A stretch of DNA of 64,000 bases from positions 149,918-213,917 of the forward strand of contig NZ_JAHHIU010000039.1 in the NCBI RefSeq assembly GCF_024539815.1, read 5' to 3'. Below are positions 27,573 to 37,761 of the stretch, in pieces; position 1 is the stretch's first letter; every line of letters starts with the position of its first letter. The DNA is from Streptomyces hayashii (lineage in GTDB: Bacteria; Actinomycetota; Actinomycetes; Streptomycetales; Streptomycetaceae). A program made the position numbers and the translations under genes. The notes beneath the pieces are model-generated. The model was not told the origin of the DNA and did not search any database. It saw only the letters and a list, made by a program, of their open reading frames with translations.

Positions 27573-29893
27573 CGGAGCGGCCAGTGTCAAGCCAGGAACC
27601 AGTGCATCGTGAAAACACGTTCGGCACCGACCGCACGGACACCTCCACACGTCCTGCGAGGGACGACGTGGTCCTGCTGCATCGTCTCGACGACGTAACC
27701 AGCTATCTCCAAGCTCAGCGGATGAGCGCCGAACTGCTGGACGGTGTTCCACGCCGGCCCGGGGAAACCGCCGAACGGCCCGTGGAACACCGCATCTTCA
27801 CCTATCACCCCTTCGCTCGACTGCTCGACTCGCAGATGGCCGACACTTGGTGCCGTTCCCGGCTCGCCGCCTTGCAGGCTGGCCGCAGCACAGACGCCGT
27901 ACTGATCGAGGAGGCGGTCTGGGCCGAGGGAGAGCGCGGCTTCGCCTTGGCGCTGATCACCGACCGCGGGACCGCGGAGCTCCTGCTGGCAGCGGTCGAC
28001 GACCCCGGCAAGACGTCCTCAGACGACGAGTCGGGGTGGCTTCTCGGTACTCTCCCTGAACCGGAGAGCCGGGTCGGTCACCGGGCCGACGCTGTGGACT
28101 GGGATGTTCTGTCCCTGCTGACCTCGGCGCCGGACGACCGCCCTGCGGTCATCGACGACGAGGTCACCCTGACCTATCGCGAGCTGCGGGAACGTTCCCT
28201 CGCCATCGCGCGCGACCTTCGCCAGCACCACGGGGTCGGCCCCGGTGACCGGATCGCCCTGGTAGGCGGACGCGACGCCGGCACCTCCGCTCACATACTG
28301 GGAGCCTGGCTGGCGGGCGCGGCGTGGTGCGCCGTGGACCGCGGGCTGCCGCAGGAACGCCGGGCCATGATTCTCGACACCCTGCGCCCCTGTGCGGTGG
28401 TCGACACCTCCACGGTGCCCACCGCGCCGTTGGCGGGCCCGCCTTCCCGATCCGTCGTCCCGGCGGACGACGTGGCGTACTTCGTGGCCACCTCGGGCAG
28501 CACAGGCAGGCCCAAGGTCGCTGCCATCCCCGCGGGCGGGCTGCGCCCGCTGCTGCACTCCTGGACCGCCTACTACGGACTGGACGAGCCGCACCGCGTG
28601 CTGCAGATCGGCAGCTGGGAGGGGGACGTCTTCCTGGGAGACCTCCTCAAGGCCCTCGGGTCGGGCGGGACTCTGGTCATCGCCCCCCACAGCCGCCGTG
28701 CGGACGCCGAGTACCTGGCCGACACAGTGGTGGAACAGCACATCTCCTTCCTGGAGACCACGCCCACTTTGATGCGGGCCGTGCTCCGCTCCCTGGCGGG
28801 GCGGGAATCCCGCCTCGTGGTCGCCGTGGTCGGCTCCGACACCTTCCGTATGGAGGAGGCCAGGCAGCTCCGCCGGCTCAGCCCGCCCGGGACCCGGCTT
28901 GTCAACGGATACGGCCTGACCGAGTGCACGATCGAGTCCGTCGTCTTTGACTGCGCCGACCTCGAGCGACTGACGGACCTTGACCACGGGCTCTGCCCCA
29001 TCGGGGAGCCGCTACCCGGCACCGCCCTGCGGGTGGTCGACCCGGAGACCGGCCACACCCTGCCCCGCGGAGCCGTGGGGGAGTTGGTGATCGACAGTCC
29101 GGGCGTGACACTCGGATATCTCGGTCCGGAAGGCGTCCTTCCCGAAAGAGGCCCGAACGCCAGCCGATTCCGTACCGGCGACCTGGTCTCGTTGCACCGC
29201 GATGGCGTGATGCACTTCCACGGACGGTCCGACACCCGGGTCAAGGTCCGCGGCCACCGGATCGAGCTCGGCGACGTCGACAACGCGCTGCTGCGCATAC
29301 CCGGTGTCTCCGAAGCGTACGTCTGCACCTTCGAACGGCACGGAATGACAGAACTCGCCGCCTTCGTCGGAACCGGGCCGCAAACGACCGAAGCAGAGCT
29401 GCGCTCGGCCCTGTTGGAGAGAATTCCGGCAACCTACGTACCGGTACGGTTCTATTTCCGCGCGGAGCTTCCCCGGCTGCACAACGGAAAGCTCGACCGG
29501 GTCTCGATGAATGCAACGGCACAGCAGCAGGAGACCATCGGGGACCTTCCGGATGATCTGACAGGACGCGTCCGCCACTGCTGGGAGTCCGTCCTAGGCC
29601 ACCCGGTGCGCACGGACGCCACGTTCTTCGACCAGGGCGGCACGTCTCTCCTCGTGATCACGCTGGTCGAGCTGCTGCGGGAAGTGCTGGGACCGGAACA
29701 CAGTTTCGCCGTCGCGGATCTCTTCCGCCATCCCACGGTCGACTCCTTCGTCGACGCGCTGCGCGACCGCGCGAAACCGCGCGACGAACCTGCGCCGAAC
29801 CCGGAAAGGTCCGGCCGACGTGAGCTTCTAGAAGCGCTGGCGCGGGATTCCCTCTCGGTCGAGGAAGCGCTGGAAAGGATCCGCACATTATGA
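27569..29893 (+). CDS. NRPS A-T protein, pocket resembling basic amino acid (Orn/Lys) type
   Basis: The 774-residue protein has a roughly 180-residue N-terminal extension without a clear family. An A domain (ATSGSTGRPK at about 307, GYGLTEC at about 447, GHRIELGDVD) and a carrier domain (GGTSL at about 690) follow. It ends in a helical tail (ELLEALARDSLSVEEALERI) like a docking segment. By manual alignment the specificity residues read D235 V236 G239 E278 A299 V301 G322 I330 E331. The DVGE start and acidic 278/331 resemble ornithine/lysine codes. Together with the KamA-type enzyme this suggests beta-lysine or a relative as substrate, which is inference. GTG 27569 overlaps the previous stop by four bases. 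Confidence 0.87.
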   Translation: MTERPVSSQEPVHRENTFGTDRTDTSTRPARDDVVLLHRLDDVTSYLQAQRMSAELLDGVPRRPGETAERPVEHRIFTYHPFARLLDSQMADTWCRSRLAALQAGRSTDAVLIEEAVWAEGERGFALALITDRGTAELLLAAVDDPGKTSSDDESGWLLGTLPEPESRVGHRADAVDWDVLSLLTSAPDDRPAVIDDEVTLTYRELRERSLAIARDLRQHHGVGPGDRIALVGGRDAGTSAHILGAWLAGAAWCAVDRGLPQERRAMILDTLRPCAVVDTSTVPTAPLAGPPSRSVVPADDVAYFVATSGSTGRPKVAAIPAGGLRPLLHSWTAYYGLDEPHRVLQIGSWEGDVFLGDLLKALGSGGTLVIAPHSRRADAEYLADTVVEQHISFLETTPTLMRAVLRSLAGRESRLVVAVVGSDTFRMEEARQLRRLSPPGTRLVNGYGLTECTIESVVFDCADLERLTDLDHGLCPIGEPLPGTALRVVDPETGHTLPRGAVGELVIDSPGVTLGYLGPEGVLPERGPNASRFRTGDLVSLHRDGVMHFHGRSDTRVKVRGHRIELGDVDNALLRIPGVSEAYVCTFERHGMTELAAFVGTGPQTTEAELRSALLERIPATYVPVRFYFRAELPRLHNGKLDRVSMNATAQQQETIGDLPDDLTGRVRHCWESVLGHPVRTDATFFDQGGTSLLVITLVELLREVLGPEHSFAVADLFRHPTVDSFVDALRDRAKPRDEPAPNPERSGRRELLEALARDSLSVEEALERIRTL

Positions 29894-30684
29894 ATACCAG
29901 GAATTCCGGAATGGTCTTCGATGACACCGGAATAACCGTCAATCCGGACGGTGCCGCCTTGACGGTCATCCTGTTCCATCACGCTGGCGGCTCCGCCCTA
30001 TCTCTGATTCCCCTGGTCTCCGGACTGCCGAAGAAAATCCGTGCCCGTATCGCCGAGCTGCCCGGCCGGGGCATCCGGAGCAAGGAGAGCCCGGCCACGA
30101 CCTTCGACCAGGCGCTGCACGACTGCGTAGAACACACCCGCGCGTACTCCAGGGGCCGGCATATCGTCTTCGGGCACAGTCTCGGAGGGGTCCTCGCTCA
30201 CGAAGTGGCCCTGCGCCACGAGATGTCCGGCGGCAACCCGCCGCAGCGGGTCATCCTCTCTGCCTGCTCCCTGGCTCCGGGACCGCGTACCGCGCCCGTG
30301 CGCCGTGGGCGGAATGAACTGCTCGAGGTGATGCGACGTCACGGCGGCACACCCGCCGAGGTCTTCGCCACCCCCCACCTGCTGGACGCGGCGCTCGTCA
30401 CGCTCGGCGACGACATGATGCTTGTCGACAGCTACCGGCCGTGTCCCGCCGCCCGCGGCCGGAACGTGCCCTACAGCATCTGGTACGGCGCCTACGACGA
30501 GACGGTCGTCCCGCACACGGCGCAGTCCTGGACCGAGCGGGTCGGGGCGTCGTCGGCCGAGATCACGGCCTTTCCTGGCGGCCACTTCTACCTCACTCAG
30601 AGCCCGGATGGGGGGCGGTTCCTGAGAGACGTCGCCCGCGCCGAAGCCGCCACCCAGCCAAAGAAGCATGAGGACGTCCAGTGA
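29890..30684 (+). CDS. Type II thioesterase
   Basis: This is an alpha/beta-hydrolase thioesterase of 264 residues. It has the oxyanion-region FHHAGGSA, the nucleophile elbow GHSLGG (Ser97), an Asp in GAYDETVVP and a His in PGGHFYL. Free-standing enzymes of this type usually remove misloaded acyl groups from carrier domains. This is the only one of the three thioesterases here with fully standard motifs in a single-domain protein. It overlaps both neighbours by four bases. Confidence 0.9.
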   Translation: MNTRNSGMVFDDTGITVNPDGAALTVILFHHAGGSALSLIPLVSGLPKKIRARIAELPGRGIRSKESPATTFDQALHDCVEHTRAYSRGRHIVFGHSLGGVLAHEVALRHEMSGGNPPQRVILSACSLAPGPRTAPVRRGRNELLEVMRRHGGTPAEVFATPHLLDAALVTLGDDMMLVDSYRPCPAARGRNVPYSIWYGAYDETVVPHTAQSWTERVGASSAEITAFPGGHFYLTQSPDGGRFLRDVARAEAATQPKKHEDVQ

Positions 30685-32774
30685 GCCACCTCATCAGCAA
30701 GGTCCTGTCCCTGCTCAGCGAGGGTTCCCTGGACCGGGCCGAAGCCCGTGCCCTGGTCGGTGCTCTGCAGCAGCGTGCCGAACCCGTGGGCGACGCGCCG
30801 ATCGCCGTGGTCGGCGTGGCCGCCGAGCTTCCGGGAGCCGACGGCTACCAGGACTTCTGGAACGTCCTGATCCAGGGCGTCGACTGCGTGGGACCTCTGC
30901 CCGAGTCCCGTGCGGAACTCTGCGGGCCGGTGCTCGAGCCGGGAGCGCCCGCCACCTTCCTGTCCGGAAGCTGGCTGGAGGACATCGACCTTTTCGACAA
31001 TGAGTTCTTCTCCATTACCCCGGCCGACGCCCTGGGGATGGACCCCTCGCACCGGCGCTTCCTCCAAGTGGCCTACCACTGTCTTGAGGATGCCGGGTGG
31101 GCAGGCAGGATCCGCGGAACGCGCACCGGCGTCTTCGGCTCCATACCGGAGACCGACTACGGCAGCGCCGCCCCGCTCACTTCGCCCGCCGACGTACCAG
31201 GGCGGATCGGCTCCTTCGCGCTCAGCAGGCTCTCGCACTGGCTCGACCTGCGAGGTCCCGCGTTCAACGTAAGCTGCACCTGCTCGTCGTCCCTGGTCGC
31301 CCTCCACCTCGCCTGCCAGGCACTGCGTGCCGGCGACTGCGAGACGGCCCTCGTCGGCGGCGCCAACGTCCTCAGCTTCCCCGTGGCCCGGGACTCTCGC
31401 CTCGCCGACGCCTCAGGCATCATGTCGCCCTCCGCCCGGTCGCGGCCGTTCGACACGGCTGCGGACGGCGTCGGCCGGGGCGAGGGAGTCATCGCGCTGC
31501 TGCTGAAGCCGCTGGAGGCGGCTGAACGAGACCGGGACCGCATCCGCGCCGTGATCCGGGCCAGCAGCGTGAACAACGACGGCACCTCCGCCATGCTGAC
31601 CGCACCGAACCCGGCCGCACAGACGTCGCTGCTGCTCGAGACGTGGCGCCGGGCCGGCTGGTCCCCCGCCGACATCGACTACATCGAGGCGCACGGCACC
31701 GGTACCGCGCTGGGCGACCCCATCGAGATCAAGGCCATCAACGACGCCGTGCGTTCGGAGACCTCCGACGTGCAGTGCATCGCCCTGGGCACGCTGAAGG
31801 GGAACACAGGCCACCTTCTCGACGGCGCCGCCGGCCTGGCAGGCGTGGTCAAGACCATGCTCGTCCTTGAGCACGAGGAGGTGCCGCCAACGGTCAACCT
31901 GTCCGAGCCGAGCAGACACATCGACTTTCTCAACAGTGCCGTGTTCGTACCGACCGAGGCATGGCCGCTGCAGCCGAAGCCCGGCGCCCCCCTGCGGGCC
32001 GGAGTGAGTTGCTTCGGTTTCAATGGCACCAACGCCCACGTCCTCATAGAGACACCCCCTGCCTGGCCGGCGGCCACCACGAGGCAGGTAGGTCCCACCC
32101 TGCTGCCACTGTCCGCCCGCACGCCGGAACGGCTGACCGAAGTGCTGCTCGAGTACGGAACCCGGACCGACCCGCGCACCCCGCTGATCGACCTGGCATG
32201 GACCCTGGCAGTCGGGCGGGAACACTTCGACCACCGGGTCGCTCTGCTGGCGCCCTCCGTCGACGAGTTCCGGCGCTTGTGCCAGGAACTGGCAGGACTC
32301 CCTTCCGAGAAGTGGGGCACGGTCGCAGGCGTCATGACCGCGTTCTCGGACGTGAAGACGGCGGACGACCCACTGCATCGGATCGGCCAGGAGTGGGCCC
32401 GAGGCGGAGTCCTGGACACCGATGCGCTCATGGGGGACCTTCGGCCGGCCATCATCACTGCCCCCGGCTACCCCTTCGCCCCCAACCGCTTCTGGCCCAC
32501 CGCCCGTGACGCCGGCCGACAGCCGGAGCCGAAGGAACCCGGGGATGCCGCCACCGTCGTGGAGGTCTGCGTCGCCCTCGTCCGGGAGGTGCTTGGCTAC
32601 GACGACGTGACGCCCGAGGACTCGTTCCTCGGCCTCGGTGGCAGCTCGCTCGCCGCCCTGCAGATCCAGGCGCAGCTGCTCCAGCGCTACGGCATGGAGC
32701 TGTCCATGGCGGACATCCTCGCCGCCGATTCCCTCGCCGCCCTCGCCGACCTCGTCCAGGAGGACGCATCGTGA
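30681..32774 (+). CDS. AT-less PKS module, KS-ACP
   Basis: This is a 697-residue polyketide synthase. A short helical N-terminal docking-like segment precedes the KS, which has Cys201 in CTCSSS, EAHGTGTAL and a GNTGH histidine. No AT, KR or DH follows. The chain goes from a KS/AT-linker remnant straight to the post-linker motif GYPFAPNRFW and an ACP (LGGSSL, Ser about 655). The missing AT implies loading in trans, presumably by the acyltransferase two genes downstream. With no reductive domain it would leave a beta-keto group unless other enzymes act. Confidence 0.9.
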   Translation: MSHLISKVLSLLSEGSLDRAEARALVGALQQRAEPVGDAPIAVVGVAAELPGADGYQDFWNVLIQGVDCVGPLPESRAELCGPVLEPGAPATFLSGSWLEDIDLFDNEFFSITPADALGMDPSHRRFLQVAYHCLEDAGWAGRIRGTRTGVFGSIPETDYGSAAPLTSPADVPGRIGSFALSRLSHWLDLRGPAFNVSCTCSSSLVALHLACQALRAGDCETALVGGANVLSFPVARDSRLADASGIMSPSARSRPFDTAADGVGRGEGVIALLLKPLEAAERDRDRIRAVIRASSVNNDGTSAMLTAPNPAAQTSLLLETWRRAGWSPADIDYIEAHGTGTALGDPIEIKAINDAVRSETSDVQCIALGTLKGNTGHLLDGAAGLAGVVKTMLVLEHEEVPPTVNLSEPSRHIDFLNSAVFVPTEAWPLQPKPGAPLRAGVSCFGFNGTNAHVLIETPPAWPAATTRQVGPTLLPLSARTPERLTEVLLEYGTRTDPRTPLIDLAWTLAVGREHFDHRVALLAPSVDEFRRLCQELAGLPSEKWGTVAGVMTAFSDVKTADDPLHRIGQEWARGGVLDTDALMGDLRPAIITAPGYPFAPNRFWPTARDAGRQPEPKEPGDAATVVEVCVALVREVLGYDDVTPEDSFLGLGGSSLAALQIQAQLLQRYGMELSMADILAADSLAALADLVQEDAS

Positions 32775-35700
32775 CCGCCGATGAAAAAGTCCTGCGTCTG
32801 GTGGCGCAAGGAACCATCGAACCCGCACTAGCGGAGGAACTGCTCGACGGGCTCGCGTCAGCGCAGCGGAAGCTGCCCGATGTGGCGCTCCTGGGAAGCG
32901 CGGTGCGAGTGCCCGGGGCACAGACTCCCGAGGACCTCTGGCGCTTGCTCCGGGATGCGCGGCCCGTCTCCTCCGTATTTCCCGACCGGCGACTGGACCT
33001 CGTGCTCAATGCCACACAGCAACTGCACGACCAGTATGGGCACCTGCGCACCACCTCCCTGGTGGACGACAGCCGCGCCTGGGGCGGCTGGCTGACCGGC
33101 ATCGACGAGTTCGACCCCGCGTTCTTCGGGATGTCGGACTTCGAGGCCGGCCTGCTCGGGCCCGTCGAACGCATGATGCTGGAGCTCGCCGCGGAGGCGA
33201 TGCAGGCGTCCTGCGTCACCGAGGCCGAGCTGCGTGGGTCGCGCACCGGTGTCTTCCTCGCGCACCAGCCCGATGCCGCCTTCCCGTACATCAAGCTCTT
33301 CGACGATCCGGACGAGCGAACGTTCCTGTCCGGCATCCCCGCGAACGTTGCCTACCGGGTCGCCTACACCTACGACTTGAGCGGCCCCGTTTTGAACATC
33401 GACACCACTTGCTCCTCATCCCTGGTGGCCGTTCATCTGGCGCGACGCTCCCTGCAGCTCGGCGAGTGCGACATGGCCGTCGTGGCCGGGCTCAGCCTCA
33501 ATCTGCTGCCCTTCCAGTATCAGGAGTCGGCCAAGTTCGTGGTCAGCCCCCGCCATCTGTGCAACGCCTACGACGCAGCCGCGGACGGGACGATCTGGGG
33601 GGAGGGCGGCCTTGCGATCGTCCTGAAACGACGTGAGGACGCCGAGCGCGATGGCAACCCCATCACCGCGACCATCGTCGGTTCGGCCGTCGCCAGCGAC
33701 GGCACGACCAACGGCATGGCGGCCCCGAGCCCCGCTGCGCACTCCGCCGTTGTACGCCAGGCGCTGGCCGAGGCCGGGCTCAGCGCGTCCGACATCGGAT
33801 ATGTGGAGGGCCACGGCTCCGGTACAGCGCTGGGCGACCAGGTGGAGTTGGACGCCCTCACCGAAGCATTCCGCAAGGACACGGACCGCAGCGGGTTCTG
33901 CAGCCTGGGATCGGTGAAAACGGTCCTCGGCCACCTCAAGGACGCGTCGGGGCTGGCCGGCCTTATTTCAGCACTGATGCGCATCCAGCACCGGTCGCTA
34001 CCTGCGGTGGCCTCGCTTACGACGCCAACTCCCGCCGTCCTGTGGGACTCCAGCCCCTTCACCCTGGATACCACCGCCCGCTCCTGGGAGTCCGACGGTC
34101 CGCGCCGCGCCGGTGTCTCCTCACTGGGCATCAGCGGCACCAACGCGCACGTAGTGCTGGAGGAGTACCCACCGCCACACACGGGTGCCGCACCGCGCGC
34201 CGCCACGACACCCGTCCTGATCAGCGCGCCGAACCGCTGGTCGTTGTGGAGCCTGGTCAACCGGCTTGCCAGCGACCTGTCGGCCGAGGTCACGCCTGCG
34301 TCGGTCGCCGCCGCCTTCGCCCGCCGCACGATGGGTCCGGTCCGCCTGGCCGTGCTGGCCCGCACCCAGCACGAACTGGCCGCGAAGCTCCAGCGGCTGA
34401 CCACGATCCGCGACTTCGAGCGCGTCCCCGACACGTTCTACGCTGACGGCATATTCCTCGCCGACCACAGCGAGTCCGCGGGCCGCAGCGTCGGCGAAGT
34501 CTGCCGGATTCCCGAAGAACTGCGCGAGCTGGTACACGCCTTCCTCAGCGGCGCGGACGTCTCGGCCGCCTACCGATCGCTCACCGTCGGCACGGCCGCG
34601 GCGCTCCTGCCGACGACTCCGTTCAACCGCCGACGCATCTGGCCGCACCGGGCGGAGGCGACGCACGACGTCAGCGAGCTGTTCTACAAGGCCGTCTGGA
34701 ACCCCGCTCCGCTCATCCGCGGCCCGGTCATCCACGGCACCGTCCTGGTGATCGGAACCGACCCGGAACTCACGGACGCCCTGCGCACCCGGATCTCCGA
34801 TGTGAGCCGCGACGTGGTCGTCCTGATGCCCGGCGACCTGTACGACTGGGAGTCCCCGGACGTCTTCCGCGCCCCGCTGGACGACCCCGACGGCTACCGC
34901 GCTCTCTGGCGGACCCTCGGCGACACGCGCACCGCAGCGCTCACCGCCGTCGTGTTCGCCGCGGGCTGGACCGCCCCGGTACAGGCGACAGGGCTGGACC
35001 TTGTACAGGAGAGCCAGCGAACGGGTGTCCTCTCTCTGTTCGCGCTGGCGAAGAGCCTCGTCGATCTCAAGTTCGATCACCACATCACCCTCGCCGCACT
35101 CGCCCGCGAGGCCCAACCCGTGGCGGACGTACCGGAGTACCGTCCCGAGCGGGCCACGGTATTTGGCCTGCTGCGGGTTATGTCACAGGAGCTGCCACAC
35201 ATCGGTGAGCTCTGCGTCGACCATGACGGTGTCGACGCCGACACTGTGGCCCGGCGCCTTGCCGACGAGCTCACGGTCCCGGCCCCGCAGCGCCGGCCGC
35301 AGGTGGCCTACCGCTCCGGGGAACGACTGGTACGCACCGTGGAGCGGCAGGAGGAAGGCCCATCGCAGGCCACGCCGCTGACCGTCCGCCACGGAGGGCT
35401 GTATGTGATCGCAGGAGGCACCGGCAACCTCGGACCGCAGCTGGCCCGTGCCCTCGCCGAGCGCGGAGCGGGGACGGTGGTACTGCTCTCGCGGAACGGG
35501 CTGCCGGCCCGTCAGGAGTGGCCCCGGCTGCGCACACCGGACAGCGGGCCGTGGAGCCCCCGCTTGGAGGCGATCGTCCAGGCCGAGGCGGCGGGGTGCT
35601 CCGTCGTCGATCTGACCTGCGACATCACCGACCCTGCGGCAGTGGCGCGAACATTCGCGACGATCACCGCGGACCACGGGCGCGTCGACGGCGGTTACAT

Positions 35701-36589
35701 GCTGACCAAGCAGCTCTTTCACCAGTGGATCCACGAACTGACGCCCGACGACTTCCGTACCGGCATCGAGAACCGCGTGGTGGGAACCTGGCTGCTCGCC
35801 GAGGCGCTCCGCGAGGCAGAAGCCGACCACTTCGTCCTCTTCTCCTCGATCTCCTCCATGAGCGGGACCAAGGGGGCCGCGGAGTGCGCCGCGGTCAATC
35901 AGTTCCTGGACAGCGCAGCGCCCTACTTCACTGCGCACGGCCTGCGCACGCACACCATCAACTGGCCGCTAATCCTGGATGACCGCTCGGACTTCGGGGC
36001 TCGAACACCCATCCCGCCCATTGATCACACGGAGTTCCACGCTGCGCTGGCCCGCTTCCTTGACAGCCCGGGTGCGCTGGACATCGTGATGCGCCTCGAC
36101 CTGCGGGAGGCACACTACGTCCGCCCTGTGTTCAGAATCCCCTTGTCGGAATCGATCTGGGCCCAGGCGAAGACGGCCGCCGCTCCCGGCACGGGCGGTT
36201 CCGCACAGGCGCCCGGCGGCCGCTCGATTCCGAGAGAGGCCACCGATCCCGCGGCCGCAGTGCGCGCGGCCTGGAATGGCGCGCTCGGCACCGTTCCCTC
36301 CGGGACCGACCACTTCTTCGCCTGCGGCGGCTCGTCCCTGAGCGTGCTGCGCTTCGTTCATCTGCTCGGCCAGCACACCGGTGAGGAACGAGTCACCGTC
36401 GCGGACGTGTACGCGCATCCGACGTACGAGGCTCTGGTCGCCTTGCTGGGCGACGACGTCCCCCCGGACCGCACGGCAGCAGCAGCGCGAAAGGACGACC
36501 TCGATGAACTGTTGGCCAGGGTCGAACGGGGTGACGTGTCGGCGGACGCTGCCGCCGAACTGTTGACGCGTCAGGGAGGTGACCGATGA
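32771..36589 (+). CDS. AT-less PKS module, KS-KR(probably inactive)-ACP
   Basis: The 1272-residue protein begins with a docking-like helix. The KS has Cys214 in TTCSSS and both His sites (GHGSGTAL, VLGHLKD). A post-AT linker (TPFNRRRIW) follows without any AT domain. The KR keeps the nucleotide-binding IAGGTGNLG (about 877) and the catalytic-region Ser (FSSISSMSG). However, the Tyr position reads Cys (AAECAAVN, about residue 1039) and the conserved Lys position reads Arg (ENRVVGTW), so reduction is doubtful. The ACP has GGSSL (Ser about 1189), and a C-terminal helix (DDLDELLARVERGDVS) looks like a docking element. The start overlaps the preceding stop (GTGA). Confidence 0.88.
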   Translation: MTADEKVLRLVAQGTIEPALAEELLDGLASAQRKLPDVALLGSAVRVPGAQTPEDLWRLLRDARPVSSVFPDRRLDLVLNATQQLHDQYGHLRTTSLVDDSRAWGGWLTGIDEFDPAFFGMSDFEAGLLGPVERMMLELAAEAMQASCVTEAELRGSRTGVFLAHQPDAAFPYIKLFDDPDERTFLSGIPANVAYRVAYTYDLSGPVLNIDTTCSSSLVAVHLARRSLQLGECDMAVVAGLSLNLLPFQYQESAKFVVSPRHLCNAYDAAADGTIWGEGGLAIVLKRREDAERDGNPITATIVGSAVASDGTTNGMAAPSPAAHSAVVRQALAEAGLSASDIGYVEGHGSGTALGDQVELDALTEAFRKDTDRSGFCSLGSVKTVLGHLKDASGLAGLISALMRIQHRSLPAVASLTTPTPAVLWDSSPFTLDTTARSWESDGPRRAGVSSLGISGTNAHVVLEEYPPPHTGAAPRAATTPVLISAPNRWSLWSLVNRLASDLSAEVTPASVAAAFARRTMGPVRLAVLARTQHELAAKLQRLTTIRDFERVPDTFYADGIFLADHSESAGRSVGEVCRIPEELRELVHAFLSGADVSAAYRSLTVGTAAALLPTTPFNRRRIWPHRAEATHDVSELFYKAVWNPAPLIRGPVIHGTVLVIGTDPELTDALRTRISDVSRDVVVLMPGDLYDWESPDVFRAPLDDPDGYRALWRTLGDTRTAALTAVVFAAGWTAPVQATGLDLVQESQRTGVLSLFALAKSLVDLKFDHHITLAALAREAQPVADVPEYRPERATVFGLLRVMSQELPHIGELCVDHDGVDADTVARRLADELTVPAPQRRPQVAYRSGERLVRTVERQEEGPSQATPLTVRHGGLYVIAGGTGNLGPQLARALAERGAGTVVLLSRNGLPARQEWPRLRTPDSGPWSPRLEAIVQAEAAGCSVVDLTCDITDPAAVARTFATITADHGRVDGGYMLTKQLFHQWIHELTPDDFRTGIENRVVGTWLLAEALREAEADHFVLFSSISSMSGTKGAAECAAVNQFLDSAAPYFTAHGLRTHTINWPLILDDRSDFGARTPIPPIDHTEFHAALARFLDSPGALDIVMRLDLREAHYVRPVFRIPLSESIWAQAKTAAAPGTGGSAQAPGGRSIPREATDPAAAVRAAWNGALGTVPSGTDHFFACGGSSLSVLRFVHLLGQHTGEERVTVADVYAHPTYEALVALLGDDVPPDRTAAAARKDDLDELLARVERGDVSADAAAELLTRQGGDR

Positions 36590-37761
36590 GAACGGCCGTC
36601 CTGTTCTCCGGACAGGGAGCCCAACGCCCTCACCTTGGCAAGGACCTCTACCGCAGCCACCAGGTGTGCCGCGACGTCTACGACGAGGCATCCACCGAGC
36701 TGGGCTACGACGTGATCACGGCCGGGGAGCGGATGCAGGATTCGGCCGGCAGGCACGAGATCGTCCAGCCGCTGCTTGTCACCTACGGCATGGCAGCCTG
36801 GGCGGCGGCCCAGGAACGCGGCGTCGAGGCCTGCGTCATGGCCGGTCACAGCCTGGGGGAGATCGCCGCGCTCGCTTGTGCAGGCGCGCTGTCCCGGGCC
36901 GACGCGGTGCGCCTGGCCCGGCTGCGCGGCAGCTGGATGAGCGAGTGTCCTGCGGGAGACGCCTGGGTGGTCTTCGGCACGCCAGCACACCGCGTGCTCG
37001 AGATCTGCGAGCACTCACCGACCGGAGAGGTGTGGCTGGCGAACCGAAACCTGCCGGAGCAGACCGTCCTCAGCGGCTCCACCGCCGGGCTGGAGGCAGT
37101 ACGGCGGCCGCTCGAGGAGATCGGCGCCACCGTCAAAGCCTTGGACATCGGCGTCCCGGTCCACTGCCCGCTCGACTCCCTTGCCGCGGAGCGGATGCGC
37201 GAAGCCGCCATCGGCCTGGAGGTGACCACCCCGCAGGTCCCGGTGCTCTCCACCCTCACCGGTGAGCAGCTCGGCACGCCTGACCTGATCCGCCGCAACC
37301 TCTCGGCAGCGCTGACCGATTGCGTCGACTGGGTCACCGTGATGGACCGGATACGCGACCACCGGCCGGACGCAATCCTGGAATGCGGCCCCAAAACCGT
37401 GCTGCGCGATCTCGCGCGCGCTCTCTGGCCCGGTGTACGCGCACACGCTCTCACCGCCCCCCAGAGGATGGTACTGACCGCCCGGCCCGGCGACGACCGG
37501 CCGCTGCGGGACGGTGTCCTTAGAGCCCTGCGCCTTGTGGCCGGGACACCCAGGCTGGACCAGTCACAGGGCAGCCGGCAGCAGACCCAGCGCGCCTACC
37601 AGCAGCTGCGGGACGCGCTGGACTCGCTCGACACGAAGGCTTCGGGCATTGACGCCGATGCCGCCGACATCGAGCGAGTGACAGCGCTGCTCCACGAAGC
37701 CCTCGCAGGAAAGGGCTTCGACGAGACCCAGATAGCCACAATCGTCGGAGGTGTGTCGTGA
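36586..37761 (+). CDS. Discrete trans-acting acyltransferase
   Basis: This is a malonyl/acyl-CoA:ACP acyltransferase of 391 residues. It has N-terminal FSGQGAQ, the nucleophile elbow AGHSLGE (Ser89), and a His in the GVPVHCPL segment where PKS ATs carry their catalytic His. After about residue 310 it has an extra helical extension (QTQRAYQQLRDAL and onward) that ends the protein. It is the only intact AT in the window. It lies directly after two AT-less modules and should serve those and the module with the dead AT. Its extender specificity cannot be read with confidence. Confidence 0.92.
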   Translation: MRTAVLFSGQGAQRPHLGKDLYRSHQVCRDVYDEASTELGYDVITAGERMQDSAGRHEIVQPLLVTYGMAAWAAAQERGVEACVMAGHSLGEIAALACAGALSRADAVRLARLRGSWMSECPAGDAWVVFGTPAHRVLEICEHSPTGEVWLANRNLPEQTVLSGSTAGLEAVRRPLEEIGATVKALDIGVPVHCPLDSLAAERMREAAIGLEVTTPQVPVLSTLTGEQLGTPDLIRRNLSAALTDCVDWVTVMDRIRDHRPDAILECGPKTVLRDLARALWPGVRAHALTAPQRMVLTARPGDDRPLRDGVLRALRLVAGTPRLDQSQGSRQQTQRAYQQLRDALDSLDTKASGIDADAADIERVTALLHEALAGKGFDETQIATIVGGVS

